Positions 1 to 8,808 are shown, counted from the stretch's first letter. The stretch: DNA of 64,000 nucleotides from Endozoicomonas sp. ISHI1 (GCF_024606225.1 NZ_JAGRPU010000020.1:52125-116124); one strand, 5' to 3'. A program made the numbers and translations. The notes: generated from the letters alone by a model not told the origin.

Positions 1-946
1 CACCCGAGTCAATATTATCAAGATCATTGCCTTTGATCCTGACCCGCAACGTCATGTTGTCCTGACCACCGCAATCCTGCTGAGCACTGGCAGTCCAGCC
101 CCTGTTAGGTCGTTGCCCCTGCCTGCGATAAGTGGCCCAGCTTTCACTGGGGGTTCTGACCCTCATGCGATAATTAACACAATCCGATGCATTCACACAC
201 TGACCCTGTTTACTGAGCATAAAGTCATCCCCTGGATTACTGCTGCTATCAAAGTCTATAGAGACTTCACCCGTATTACTGAACACACAGACACCAAAGT
301 CAGCATCAAGATTATTTCCGGACAAGTCATTAGCATCCAGAGCCACATCTTCCAAGCCAGATATTTGTACAAACTCAGGTACCACGATCGGAATGGTTAC
401 CAGAATGCTATCCAGATGGCGCGTATTGTACATATCTTCACCGGCTATATAGAAGCTGAAGTCGTATGTACCAGCCTCAAGCTGTAGCAGTCGATTCTGA
501 TTGAAGGTAAATGTAAACGAGCCCGTTACCGTCCCATTGGTAGTGGTCTGATAAAATGAGGAAGAGCTATCAGAGTGCGTCCATTCTCCGGGTACTAAAC
601 TTCCCTGATTTCCATTCTGACTGTATTGGGCACTGATCAAAAACTCTGACAATTCATCCGCCTGATAGCTGTCAGGAACATTACTTGAAGGGCTCTGGCT
701 GCCGGGATCTGAATCTGAAAGAGCCAGACGATAATCCTGACCTTCACAGCCCGAATCACAATATGCCCTGAAGGACACCGTGAAATTGTAGGTGGGGTTT
801 GCATTTCCTGAGGTCACGTTAAGTGGGTCGGCGACATAACCAGAGAATTCAAAGAAAGCCCATGCCTCTGTCGAAAAGAGTATCAGTGCCGAAAAAAACA
901 CTTTGATAAAATACTTCAATGTCAACAACCCCGGGCCTTTGAACAA
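1..946 (-). CDS. Pilus tip-like subunit, 3' end beyond the window
   Basis: Partial gene entering from the left edge and reading leftward. No ATG is available after the in-frame stop at 962-964. TTG at 946 follows an AAGAAGG Shine-Dalgarno-like run at 4-5 bases, and TTG at 928 is the alternative. The product opens with a signal peptide (hydrophobic FFSALILF core ending in EAWA). It continues as a Ser/Asn/Gly-rich beta-type sequence with paired cysteines (CDSGC) and a VCVFSNTG motif. The downstream-strand pilin at 3656-4204 has the related FCVYSNT motif, so both probably share one subunit fold. Its place directly after the usher is where alternate chaperone-usher operons usually encode the large tip or minor subunit. 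Tip role is inferred from position; the fold is inferred from the shared motif. Confidence 0.6.
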   Translation of the reverse strand, partial: MFKGPGLLTLKYFIKVFFSALILFSTEAWAFFEFSGYVADPLNVTSGNANPTYNFTVSFRAYCDSGCEGQDYRLALSDSDPGSQSPSSNVPDSYQADELSEFLISAQYSQNGNQGSLVPGEWTHSDSSSSFYQTTTNGTVTGSFTFTFNQNRLLQLEAGTYDFSFYIAGEDMYNTRHLDSILVTIPIVVPEFVQISGLEDVALDANDLSGNNLDADFGVCVFSNTGEVSIDFDSSSNPGDDFMLSKQGQCVNASDCVNYRMRVRTPSESWATYRRQGQRPNRGWTASAQQDCGGQDNMTLRVRIKGNDLDNIDSG

Positions 947-1029
947 ACGGCCTTCTTGTAATCAATGACCCTGAACACGGCAGGACTCCATTATTGTTAT
1001 ATCCATTACTTCCTGAAAATGCATCCTGC

Positions 1030-3519
1030 TCAGGAATCGTCCCGTTTGCCGATGGCCAACTGACCTTCCAGCTCGGGAACACAATCAGACTCGGATAGTT
1101 CCAGAGTTCCCATTCTTAGTATGTATTGCTCGTCATCCGGTTCAACGGGGACAGTGCATTGCCAACCATTCTCCAGCTCAATCCTCAACTCATTAATATC
1201 TGAGCGGGCTTCTATCTGGAACATGCCAATATCATCTGAGCTGGAGGGATAAAGTCCACCGGTAATCCGGGCTCTGCCCAGAGGTTCACCGTTCACCAAC
1301 AAACGACCAAAGAGCAGTTGCAGGGGTATAGCCTCATAGTCGAGTGTCACGACGTTTCCGGGATACAGAGTGAAACGACGCTCCCGCTCATCAAAACTAT
1401 ACAGGGTATCCCCTGAAGGCGACAAGGTAACGGTATATTGTTCAAAAGGTGTCAGCGGAATCACCGACGGTCTGCCCGCTACAGCATAACCTCTTCTCTG
1501 ACCATCAATTTTTACATCAAAAACGTCGCCTTCACGTCCATCAAGATTGACCACCAGAGCACTCTCTGCTCTTTGCTCGCCTCCCATGGCCACAACACTG
1601 CCATCAGTCAGGAAGCTGGTACTGAAACTGCCGTTATAGTTAGTAATCTGGCCAGCCTCTGTTGAGCTATGGTTAACCGATAATGCTGCCCTGCCAAACC
1701 GGTTACCGTACTGCAAAGTGCCGTCGAGCCTGCGTTCGCCACTGCCCGCCTCTGCGGAGACACTGGACGTCAGTTGACCATCATAAAGATCACCATCATC
1801 CCAGGAGGCTGACAGCCTCATTTTTTCTGTTCTGTCTCTGACGCCGTTATTGTTTTGAATCTCTGCCCGGGGGTTAACCCGGAAATTCCATCGGTCCTGA
1901 CGGAATCGCCACTCAAAACTCAGCAGTGCAACGGTGTTACCTTCGGACTCACTCAAACTGAATGTCGCGCTGGTATCGTAATCCAGTGTTCTGAAAACGG
2001 TAGCGGTATAACTCACTCCGTGAGTTTCTGTTCTGCCATCGGTATTATTTCTGTTGCTGCTGAACCGGTAATTGGCACTGCCCCTCCAGACAGGTGCAGA
2101 AACAGAAAAACTGCCTTGCTCAAAGGCATCACCGATCAGTGCCGGGCGATCTGTGTTTTCTTCTTCACTGTCATCTCTCCAGAGTCGGCGATAACTGCCA
2201 TTCAAAGAGACGCTACCCAGCCAGGTTCTGCCTGTCAGGGTCATACCATAGCTGCCGTTATCGGCTACCATCACTGACGGTGATAACTCATAACGATACC
2301 CCAGGTTAAACAGACCCAGCTCGAGCAATGAAGTATCTAAAGTCGCGGCAGCAGAGAGAGTTCCTGCCATAGTATCGAAAATTCTTCGACTCACACCGGC
2401 CCGGGTCAGCCACTGCTCGGTACCTTGAGGCAGAGCGCCATCAAAAACCGATGTCATCACACGCCCTGTCTCAGCAAAAAGCAGCCATTCACCTTCGGGG
2501 GGGATTTGATACTGTTTGGAAAAGAAACGAGTTTCCTGAGACTGCAAGTTACCCTGCTCATCCAGAATCCTGATTTCTATGTCGTAGGCGCCGCTGGGAA
2601 AGTTAGTGGTATCCAGAGCCTGAAGACCGGCTTCATGGAAATAAGACGCTATCAGTCGCCCATCTTTTCTGATTTCAACCCTGCCCCTGAGGGGCATAAA
2701 GATTTCAACCGGCATACCGCCACTGAAGTCGGTGTCGTTTCGGGTGTTATTCGAACTTTGAAAGCGAGCACCCACAAGAGGCTGATCGGACGTAAAGTTC
2801 AGGCCAAACCCCTGACTTGAGAGCAAGCCAAGATTGTATTCAAAGCCTTCATACTCCCTCTGACCATAAAGCTGATTGACCGAGAACTGTTGAGACTTTG
2901 AATAGTCCCAACTCCACAAGACACTGTTTTCATAATAAGACAACAGTGTCAGACCATTCAAAGTGTAATCACTGCCATTAGTGTCTTGCGATGTACCCGT
3001 GGCCGCTGCCGAAAAGTTCTGCATCATGGCAAAGCCTGCATCGGAAGGCGGCAGATATTTTCTGACATCGGCAGCTCTGGTCAACAAGAAGCGGGGATTC
3101 ACAAACACATCGACCCGGAATCGGGATTCATCAAAAATCACACCGGCAATGGGAGGATTAAGAACACCACAATCTCTGGTGACATTGGGCGGACAGATCG
3201 CCTCGGCATGGGTATTCAACTCGCCCGACAAAGCCGTCGTCAAAAAAGCGGGATCATTCACCGAACCAATAAGGCGAACCACTTCATTAACGTTGGAAAG
3301 GGTGATTTTACCGGGTTGGAAGGTGGCCAGCTGGGAAGTTAAAAAGCGGTTACCGTAATAGATATCCACCAGCGACTGCTGGGGCTCACTGAGCGTTTCA
3401 AAACCTTCAGGGACTTTATTCTGCGCAAGGAAAAGGGACTGACTGGCCATAGCTTTCGAGAAAACAAAAACCATGGGCAATGCAATACATAAAATGTCAA
3501 TGCATTTCCACCTAGTCAT
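1030..3519 (-). CDS. Outer-membrane usher, CS1/TcfC type
   Basis: 829-residue usher that would form the outer-membrane pore through which chaperone-bound pilins are secreted and polymerised. A signal peptide ends near ...SKAMA. The middle is a long beta-barrel-like stretch with alternating aromatic and polar residues. The C-terminal third has features of CS1/CFA-class ushers: a region around VNLDGREGDVFDVKIDG, then LYPGNVVTLDYEA and a carboxypeptidase-regulatory-like segment (LFGRLLVNGEPL). It lies 136 bases downstream of the pilin gene and 84 bases upstream of the tip-like gene on the same strand, so one operon is likely. The Shine-Dalgarno (AAGGA) is about 12 bases from the ATG, which is long. 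Family assignment is from recognised sequence character, not an alignment; confidence that it is an usher is high. Confidence 0.82.
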   Translation of the reverse strand: MTRWKCIDILCIALPMVFVFSKAMASQSLFLAQNKVPEGFETLSEPQQSLVDIYYGNRFLTSQLATFQPGKITLSNVNEVVRLIGSVNDPAFLTTALSGELNTHAEAICPPNVTRDCGVLNPPIAGVIFDESRFRVDVFVNPRFLLTRAADVRKYLPPSDAGFAMMQNFSAAATGTSQDTNGSDYTLNGLTLLSYYENSVLWSWDYSKSQQFSVNQLYGQREYEGFEYNLGLLSSQGFGLNFTSDQPLVGARFQSSNNTRNDTDFSGGMPVEIFMPLRGRVEIRKDGRLIASYFHEAGLQALDTTNFPSGAYDIEIRILDEQGNLQSQETRFFSKQYQIPPEGEWLLFAETGRVMTSVFDGALPQGTEQWLTRAGVSRRIFDTMAGTLSAAATLDTSLLELGLFNLGYRYELSPSVMVADNGSYGMTLTGRTWLGSVSLNGSYRRLWRDDSEEENTDRPALIGDAFEQGSFSVSAPVWRGSANYRFSSNRNNTDGRTETHGVSYTATVFRTLDYDTSATFSLSESEGNTVALLSFEWRFRQDRWNFRVNPRAEIQNNNGVRDRTEKMRLSASWDDGDLYDGQLTSSVSAEAGSGERRLDGTLQYGNRFGRAALSVNHSSTEAGQITNYNGSFSTSFLTDGSVVAMGGEQRAESALVVNLDGREGDVFDVKIDGQRRGYAVAGRPSVIPLTPFEQYTVTLSPSGDTLYSFDERERRFTLYPGNVVTLDYEAIPLQLLFGRLLVNGEPLGRARITGGLYPSSSDDIGMFQIEARSDINELRIELENGWQCTVPVEPDDEQYILRMGTLELSESDCVPELEGQLAIGKRDDS

Positions 3520-3560
3520 GGCCCGGAGAAATCCTTTTTGTTACTGCTCTGGTTCTTTTA

Positions 3561-3590
3561 CCGTGGGTTTGCTTGGGCTGTCACCCACGG
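3561..3590. other. Hairpin between pilin and usher genes
   Basis: Perfect 8-bp inverted repeat CCGTGGGT (3561-3568) and ACCCACGG (3583-3590) around a 14-base loop. It lies in the intergenic gap just after the pilin stop in the direction of transcription. On the minus strand no U-tract follows, so it is more likely an mRNA stability or processing element, or a partial attenuator, than a full terminator. Such elements commonly let a major pilin be made in excess over its usher. Confidence 0.45.
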
Positions 3591-3655
3591 CTATTTTTAT
3601 ATTTATAGGAGGGTCAGCGAAGACATCGAAATCGACTACGCTGACTTGTTTGAGA

Positions 3656-4204
3656 TTAAATTGCAGTTACGGTAAGCGTTACACGATCACTGTATGCACC
3701 GGGGTCAGCTACAGTAGAAGTATCAACATTTACTGTAACTGTTACGTTCTCACCAAATGCTGAACAAACAGTATTATTATCTACAACACCGCTTCCCGTT
3801 GCGGGAAAGTTTTTAGTAGAAACCTCACCACTACCTAAGTTGCTTTCTCCCCAAGTCGCAGGAGAACTACCACTTATTTCATCAAGCGCAAGTGTATAGG
3901 GAAGAGCAGAACCTCCACCAGAAGTCAGACTAAAGTCTCCACTTGCGGAGCTTACTTCAAACCTAGCGAAGTCGGTGTTGCTGTACACACAGAAATTATA
4001 TGACTCAGTGCTTTCGCCTGAATCAAGATTAATATCTTGAAGACCGAACACTCTGGATTGGGCGTTATTGTATAAATTAATATCAAAGTTGCCTGTAGAC
4101 CCAGTTGAGTCTGTACCAAGCTCTCCATCTTGCGCAGCCTGAAGCCCAACAGAGGCCAGCCCTGCAGACAGTGCTATAGCCACAGCTACTTTTTTAAATT
4201 CCAT
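3656..4204 (-). CDS. Pilin-like major subunit of chaperone-usher pilus
   Basis: 182-residue exported subunit. The ATG at 4204 is chosen because a GGAG Shine-Dalgarno lies 7 bases upstream; an in-frame TTG four codons earlier overlaps that site and is rejected. A signal peptide (MEFKK then a hydrophobic run ending LQA) precedes an acidic, Gly/Ser/Thr-rich beta protein. Two cysteines occur (FCVYSNT and NTVCSAF). The C-terminus ends in an alternating strand, PGAYSDRVTLTV, like the last donor-type strand of spore-coat-U/CsuA-type and CS1-type pilins. It is the first gene of the pilus operon and is followed by the usher. Function as the shaft subunit is inferred from size, order and fold signature. 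Confidence 0.68.
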   Translation of the reverse strand: MEFKKVAVAIALSAGLASVGLQAAQDGELGTDSTGSTGNFDINLYNNAQSRVFGLQDINLDSGESTESYNFCVYSNTDFARFEVSSASGDFSLTSGGGSALPYTLALDEISGSSPATWGESNLGSGEVSTKNFPATGSGVVDNNTVCSAFGENVTVTVNVDTSTVADPGAYSDRVTLTVTAI

Positions 4205-4632
4205 CACTTTCTCCAATATTCAGAACTAGTCCGTTGTCTATTTTTCTAAGCTTCAGGTGTTTTCCTACACCCTGATCTCGAAGCCATTTTTCACACTTCT
4301 TTCGGAACAACAAAGCAGACATGGAGAATGATAAAAAGAATTAAACAACCACTGTCTTTTTATTATTCTTATGACTGACTTTTCCTGAAACCGATACTTC
4401 ATACTCTGGACACAATCGTCAGCTCAGAGCTGATGACTGCACCTATTTTTCGAACAGGTTAACATAAACAATTGCTCACAAAAACACCTATGAAAGATAT
4501 ATTGATCCATGTCAACATCTCATATTTAAAGATTTTGAAAACAAGTACTTCCCGCGCCAATGTAAGCGGATTCATCAATATAAGTTTATATATTAAACTT
4601 TTGAGCAGACTTTTTTAGATAGACATTTGTTT
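4205..4632. other. Non-coding pilus operon upstream region
   Basis: A+T-rich stretch with no supported gene. It should hold the minus-strand promoter and 5' leader of the pilin operon. An imperfect inverted repeat, TCAGGTGT (4253-4260) with ACACCCTGA (4267-4275), would form a hairpin in the leader about 50 bases before the pilin start. I could not assign convincing -35 and -10 boxes. Confidence 0.4.
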
Positions 4633-4833
4633 TCAGGTCGTCAATGTGATCGCAACTACCCGACACCCCCCCCTCCCGTTTAATTCATCAAGCAAACGAT
4701 CCATATCAAAGTCGTTTACAATCGGGCTGTTACGACCGGCTTCTATTTTGTCCCTCAGTGCCTGTAATCTGGCTTCGTATTCCTGTTCTTCTTTTTCAGT
4801 TACCGATGTTGTTCTAGCTCCGCACCATTTGTG
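4633..4833 (-). pseudogene. ParD-family antitoxin remnant
   Basis: Minus-strand open stretch without any start codon. It encodes an ARTTSVT segment (typical of ParD N-termini) joined directly to a C-terminal-like helix (EARLQALRDKIEAGRNSP, then FDMDRLLDEL). The ribbon-helix-helix core that normally lies between, about 35 residues, is missing. After DELN the reading continues into an unrelated Gly/Arg-rich tail over a run of C/G. No ParE toxin is next to it. The call rests on recognised ParD-like residues; a deletion remnant is the simplest explanation. Confidence 0.45.
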
Positions 4834-4988
4834 TTAATAATTAACGCAAAGTACTACATTCTGGCGATTCTGCTTTTATTCTTTTGTTGAGCGGTACGCA
4901 TAGGAGATGAGCGCAAACACACTATAAAATGAACTTTTTACCGGCGAGGGAATCAGAATAAATATGATTTATTTAAAGGGAGTTGATA

Positions 4989-6026
4989 ATGGACCCACTA
5001 ACCAGCAACACACAGCAACCACCGGGCCTGAGTACTGTCTCACCTGATAATAAACCCTCTGCTAACATTGAATCGTCAAAGTACCTTCCTGACGCCAGTC
5101 ACGCAGAAACAGGCAGCCAAACATCACTTGCAAGCCGAAAAACAGAGCTGCCTCCTGAACCCCCTTTGAAGGGTACTCCTTTACTTTTGTACGTAAGTAA
5201 GTTTGCTAAAGACAATATGCTTCTTCCTGCTGTATTGAATACACCTGCGACTTCCTCCCTACTCCGGCCGCTGGTTCAGTCACAGCAAACCGGTCAGCTG
5301 CCTAAGTTGTCGGCGGCTTTATCTTCGGCCGGCTGGACGCCAGCCATTGCCCGCACTGTGACTCGTTATGTGATGGCTGATACGGTTCGAACAGTATCTG
5401 CCCAATTGCTTTATGGCGTGTCTTCTACAATGGAGCTGCCCGAAGACGCCCAGGGTAAAGCTAATTTTGCAGTCAACGGCACCACTGCCACACTAATAAC
5501 AGTCGCCAGCCAGCCTTTTGCAGCGATGCAAATTAAACAGCAGATGAGAGATCGCAGTGTAAAAAAAGCTCAGGGCTCTAAAACTATTCTGCAACAGGGT
5601 TTCAAAAGATCGCTAACATCGCCTTTTCGAGGCGTTACAAGCAATTGTTTTTCCGCTCTGCTGATGTTTTCGATGGATTCAATGGACAGGCAGCAGGTAA
5701 AACGACGGGATGAAGGGAAGCTGAGTGATTTTGAAATGAAGGCAACACAGTTTGGTGTGGGTGCAACGGTAGGTTTTATCAACAATATCCTCAAGACCCA
5801 CGCCAATGGCCGGATACTGGGCAAAACCCATCAGGAGGTTTTCAGACAACTGTCAGCCACTGCCGCTAAAAACCCTAAGGTTTTTGCTGCCCAGTTAGCC
5901 TATGCAACTGCCATGGGAGGTGTCTTCAATCTGATGTGGAGCGGTACTCTTCAGGCAATGGCTGCTACCCATGAAAAGGTTGCTGAATATTATGCTTCGA
6001 AAGATGAAACAGTTCCTCCGGGTTGA
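4989..6026 (+). CDS. Unknown protein, possibly mitochondrial-carrier-like
   Basis: 345 residues. The ATG at 4989 is preceded by AAAGGGAG; an in-frame TTG at 4983 overlaps that site. Residues 1-60 are polar and Ser/Pro/Thr-rich with no signal peptide. The rest has several moderately hydrophobic helices spaced like a carrier protein. A segment SPFRGVTSNCFSALLMF followed by SMDSMDR resembles the loop-helix-YD pattern of SLC25 carriers. The stretches near TVASQPFAAMQIKQQ and GFINNILKT sit where Px(D/E)xx(K/R) carrier signatures would be, but those signatures are degenerate. SLC25-type proteins are otherwise eukaryotic, with rare bacterial effectors such as Legionella LncP. Assignment is tentative; a hypothetical membrane protein is the safe reading. 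It stands alone between the pilus locus and trmL. Confidence 0.45.
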   Translation: MDPLTSNTQQPPGLSTVSPDNKPSANIESSKYLPDASHAETGSQTSLASRKTELPPEPPLKGTPLLLYVSKFAKDNMLLPAVLNTPATSSLLRPLVQSQQTGQLPKLSAALSSAGWTPAIARTVTRYVMADTVRTVSAQLLYGVSSTMELPEDAQGKANFAVNGTTATLITVASQPFAAMQIKQQMRDRSVKKAQGSKTILQQGFKRSLTSPFRGVTSNCFSALLMFSMDSMDRQQVKRRDEGKLSDFEMKATQFGVGATVGFINNILKTHANGRILGKTHQEVFRQLSATAAKNPKVFAAQLAYATAMGGVFNLMWSGTLQAMAATHEKVAEYYASKDETVPPG

Positions 6027-6259
6027 GCTGGGATGAATTGAGCATACATTTTTTCGAATACGCCAGAAATGCAACACTTATCAAGATAACCTGTAAAACC
6101 CCTGAAAAAATAGTATTATTCCGACAGATTTATAAGGGCAAGAAATTTTCTTTCGGCCCTGACCAGCTTTACTACTATTAATTGTGTGGCTTCCAAGGCA
6201 GAGCAGTATTCGAAGCGTGTATCAGCAAACCCTCAGGGAATTTAAAGAGGCTTCTGAAG

Positions 6260-6388
6260 ATGAATCTGTCACCCTACGACCAATGTCGCTGCGATGAAAA
6301 GCAATGTAGCATCGGACGCACCTGCAACCTTGTTGCTCTCTTGTTAACCATGGTTCTGATCTCAGGACTGGCTCAGGCTTCTGTCTGA
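6260..6388 (+). CDS. Small Cys-motif membrane peptide
   Basis: 42-codon reading frame starting at an ATG with GAGG about 8 bases upstream. The N-terminal half is polar and carries CRCDEKQC followed by GRTC, four cysteines in 16 residues. The C-terminal half is a single hydrophobic segment (LVALLLTMVLISGLAQA) resembling a membrane anchor. An in-frame TTG at 6182 would add 26 residues without an obvious ribosome site. It lies 126 bases before trmL on the same strand. Not recognised; could be a real small protein or chance. Confidence 0.35.
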   Translation: MNLSPYDQCRCDEKQCSIGRTCNLVALLLTMVLISGLAQASV

Positions 6389-6514
6389 AAGGTTAACAAA
6401 CGTTTCTGTATCCATCGCCTTTGAAGATGTAGTGATGGGTATAGATTCACTGACAGTCATCGCGCGAATAGCCTTATAATTCACCCTCGATGTACTGAAT
6501 CAGTTCCCGCCAAT

Positions 6515-6979
6515 ATGCTTGATATCGTTCTATACCAGCCGGAAATCCCTCCCAATACGGGGAATATTATCCGACTCTGTGCCAATACAGGCTTTCGCCT
6601 GCATCTGATCAGGCCTCTGGGATTCGATCTTGATGATCAACGCCTGAAACGGGCCGGGCTGGATTACCATGAATACGCCAATTTGCAGATTCATGATCAC
6701 TATCAGGACTTTCTTCGGACAGTGAAACCCACAAGGGTGTTGGCTTTGAGCACCAAAGGCACCACTCGCTATTCGGAACATGCCTTTGAGCCCGGAGACG
6801 CTTTGATGTTCGGACCGGAAACCAGAGGCTTGCCAATCGACATTTTGAATAGTCTGCCAAAGGATCAGGTACTGCGCTTACCAATGCTGCCCGAAAGCAG
6901 AAGCCTGAACTTATCCAATACCGTAGCCGTTATGGTCTACGAGGCCTGGAAGCAGCTGGAATTTCCCGGAGGGGAGTGA
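6515..6979 (+). CDS. trmL: tRNA (cytidine(34)-2'-O)-methyltransferase
   Basis: 154 residues, close to E. coli TrmL (157). This SPOUT-family enzyme transfers a methyl group from S-adenosylmethionine to the ribose of wobble C34/cmnm5U34 in tRNA-Leu isoacceptors. The family's main features are all present: [17 protein letters not shown] at the N-terminus, [13 protein letters not shown] [20 protein letters not shown] in the knot, and the C-terminal [17 protein letters not shown] that binds SAM. The ATG at 6515 begins [13 protein letters not shown] as in relatives; the Shine-Dalgarno is weak. It converges with secB across a short hairpin. Confidence 0.93.
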   Translation: MLDIVLYQPEIPPNTGNIIRLCANTGFRLHLIRPLGFDLDDQRLKRAGLDYHEYANLQIHDHYQDFLRTVKPTRVLALSTKGTTRYSEHAFEPGDALMFGPETRGLPIDILNSLPKDQVLRLPMLPESRSLNLSNTVAVMVYEAWKQLEFPGGE

Positions 6980-6988
6980 GAGAAGAGT

Positions 6989-7009
6989 GTGCCGGTCAGT
7001 GTCCGGCAC
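6989..7009. terminator. Hairpin between convergent trmL and secB
   Basis: 7-bp perfect stem GTGCCGG (6989-6995) / CCGGCAC (7003-7009) with a 7-base loop in the 44-base gap between the convergent stops of trmL and secB. No long T-run follows on either strand, so it is a weak or bidirectional terminator candidate. Confidence 0.4.
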
Positions 7010-7023
7010 TGTTCAGTTCACTA

Positions 7024-7488
7024 TCAGTTAACAGTAGCGTCCTGCTGTTCACGCGCCTGCAGATACAGGGCGTCGAAGTTGACAGGCGCCAGCATCAGCG
7101 GAGGGAAGCTGCCACGCAGAACCAGGTTATCTATGGCTTCACGAGCGTATGGGAACAGAATGTTCGGGCAGAAAGCACCCAGCGTACGGTGCAGTTCATC
7201 ATCACTCAGCCCCTTGACCAGGAAAACGCCCGCCTGCTGAACTTCAGCCAGGAATGCGGTCTCTTTCTCTTCTTCAGTGCCATTCTGAACAGTAATGGTC
7301 AGAGACAGTACGACTTCATACATATCATCGTGCAGCAGACGGTTAGTGGTGTTCAGGTCCAGCTTAACTTCCGGCTGCCACTGCGCCTGAAACATTTCCG
7401 GAGACTTTGGCGACTCAAAGGACAGATCCTTTACGTAGATTCGCTGCAGCGCAAACTGCGCCTGGTCTTGCTGCTGATTCTCAGCCAT
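7024..7488 (-). CDS. secB: Protein-export chaperone SecB
   Basis: 154 residues from the ATG at 7488. The earlier ATG at 7494 lies one base from the AAGGA site, whereas 7488 is at optimal spacing. SecB is a cytosolic tetrameric chaperone that keeps preproteins unfolded and hands them to SecA. Family features seen are the [14 protein letters not shown] opening, [10 protein letters not shown], the [14 protein letters not shown] segment, and the acidic-to-polar SecA-binding tail. It is the last gene of the yibN-grxC-secB block on the minus strand, the same order as in enterobacteria, where gpsA usually follows; here trmL replaces it on the opposite strand. Confidence 0.95.
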   Translation of the reverse strand: MAENQQQDQAQFALQRIYVKDLSFESPKSPEMFQAQWQPEVKLDLNTTNRLLHDDMYEVVLSLTITVQNGTEEEKETAFLAEVQQAGVFLVKGLSDDELHRTLGAFCPNILFPYAREAIDNLVLRGSFPPLMLAPVNFDALYLQAREQQDATVN

Positions 7489-7625
7489 TATCATTTCCTT
7501 AAAACGTCGGTTCTAAATTCACTTCCCACTTATAATGGGGATAAAAATACCAGTATCAAGTGAGGTTACTAGCAACTCTCAAAAACAGGCTCGCTCCTCA
7601 GAAGGTTGAGGAAACGGATCTGTTT

Positions 7626-7877
7626 TTATCTCAGCAGGTCGTCCAGTTTCCCGGCAGATTCCAGAGCATACAGATCATCACAACCACCTACATGGGTGTC
7701 TCCAATCCATATCTGGGGGACGGTGCGCGCACCTGCTTTGAGCGTCATTTCCTGACGAACATCGGGCTTGCCGTCGACGCTGATAGTTTGGTAGCTGACC
7801 CCTTTGCTGTCCAGTAGCCTGAGCGCCTGATGGCAAAATGGGCAATAAGCAGAAATATAAAGGGTAACCGGAGCCAT
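7626..7877 (-). CDS. grxC: Glutaredoxin 3
   Basis: 83 residues from the ATG at 7877, the same length as E. coli GrxC; an in-frame extension upstream (to 7931) lacks support. It is a glutathione-dependent dithiol oxidoreductase that reduces disulfides and glutathionylated proteins in the cytosol. The CPFC active site lies at residues 12-15 in place of the usual CPYC. TVPQIWIG with the cis-proline and GGCDDLYAL, the glutathione-binding loop, follow. It lies between yibN (65 bases upstream) and secB, consistent with one transcript. Confidence 0.94.
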   Translation of the reverse strand: MAPVTLYISAYCPFCHQALRLLDSKGVSYQTISVDGKPDVRQEMTLKAGARTVPQIWIGDTHVGGCDDLYALESAGKLDDLLR

Positions 7878-7942
7878 TTTTATTCCAGGAATGCTGGCCA
7901 TGATGCACTCGCCCTCCGGGGAGAGCATCATGGCCTGTTACT

Positions 7943-8359
7943 TTACTTTTTAACCAGAGGCAGGCTGTCTGCCGTCCAGGTGCCAATTCCACCCTTCAGT
8001 CGAACAACCTGCTCAAACCCGGCGTCTTTTAACTGCTTGCCAACGGAGCCACTGTGCTGGCCCATGGCGTCTACGATAACAATCGGCTTGTCTTTGTGTT
8101 TGTTCAGCTCACCGATTCGCTCAGCGACTTTGCCAAAAGGCATGCTCATGGCATCAACGATGTGGCCTTTACTAAAATCGGCTTTTTCCCTGACGTCGAG
8201 TACTATAGCTCCTTGCTGGTTAATCAGCTGAGTCACTTCCTGAGAACCGACACTCTGACCACCTTTGCGCATCTCGGTAAAGAGCAGCACACACAACAGA
8301 GCTGCCAGAGAACCCACCAGCAGAGGGTGGTTACCTATAAATTCAATAATCTGTTCCAT
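7943..8359 (-). CDS. yibN: Membrane-anchored rhodanese-like protein YibN
   Basis: 138 residues: a short N-terminus, one transmembrane helix (about residues 13-28) and a rhodanese domain with IVLDVREKADFSKGHI and GGIGTWTADSLPL. The domain has no cysteine. The position of the catalytic loop reads VDAMGQHSGS, so sulfurtransferase activity of the classical kind is unlikely. E. coli YibN sits in the same place upstream of grxC and secB. Role unknown; a membrane-associated binding function is more plausible than catalysis. It is divergent from gpmI across 449 bases. Confidence 0.88.
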   Translation of the reverse strand: MEQIIEFIGNHPLLVGSLAALLCVLLFTEMRKGGQSVGSQEVTQLINQQGAIVLDVREKADFSKGHIVDAMSMPFGKVAERIGELNKHKDKPIVIVDAMGQHSGSVGKQLKDAGFEQVVRLKGGIGTWTADSLPLVKK

Positions 8360-8808
8360 ACCGAACCAGTACTAATATATGCCTTAACGAGGGGAAAACA
8401 GCTTAGCCTCTCACCATTGATGGTGAAAATCGCACCCATTTTCGTGATTAATTGTCGTAATTAATTGCCGTAGGGCGACAAGTATACATTCTGCTAAATA
8501 GAGTTACGACTGTGTGCGCTAAAAGAACACGGTAGTGAGCATCAGTGCCGTGGGGCATCAATCAGCATCTTACAATAGAGGAAATCAGGCTTTGACACCA
8601 ACATCTGTTCTATCCTGCAAATAGTTGATTTCTATCACTCTGTCTCTGGAAACGAGCTGTAAAGCAGGTAGAATTCAAGGCCTTCACCTCTCAAAACAGC
8701 CCTGAGCCAAAGATGCTGCTCAATCCGGTTTCTGAGAATAGCTGCAATGTCTCTGAGAGCAGTATTTCAAAGACACTGCTTTTGGCCAATATGCCCAAGG
8801 TTTGATCC
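8360..8808. other. Divergent yibN/gpmI intergenic region
   Basis: 449 bases with no supported gene. It must hold the opposing promoters of the yibN-grxC-secB block and gpmI. A direct near-repeat, ATTAATTGTCG then ATTAATTGCCG, occurs at about 8447-8471. A TTGACA hexamer is present near 8592, but no matching -10 at 16-18 bases. Nothing else is seen. Confidence 0.4.

Noticed and set aside
113..487. Plus-strand open frame of 124 codons
   Set aside because: It is antisense to the tip-like pilus gene, lacks a ribosome site and has no protein-like composition.
849..1082. Minus-strand 77-codon frame between usher and tip-like gene
   Set aside because: Overlaps both genes in another frame; its C-terminal part is only a shifted reading of the tip-like signal peptide.
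4646..4837. Plus-strand 63-codon frame
   Set aside because: Antisense to the ParD remnant; no ribosome site and no recognisable features.
6976..7563. Plus-strand 195-codon frame overlapping secB
   Set aside because: Shadow of secB on the opposite strand.
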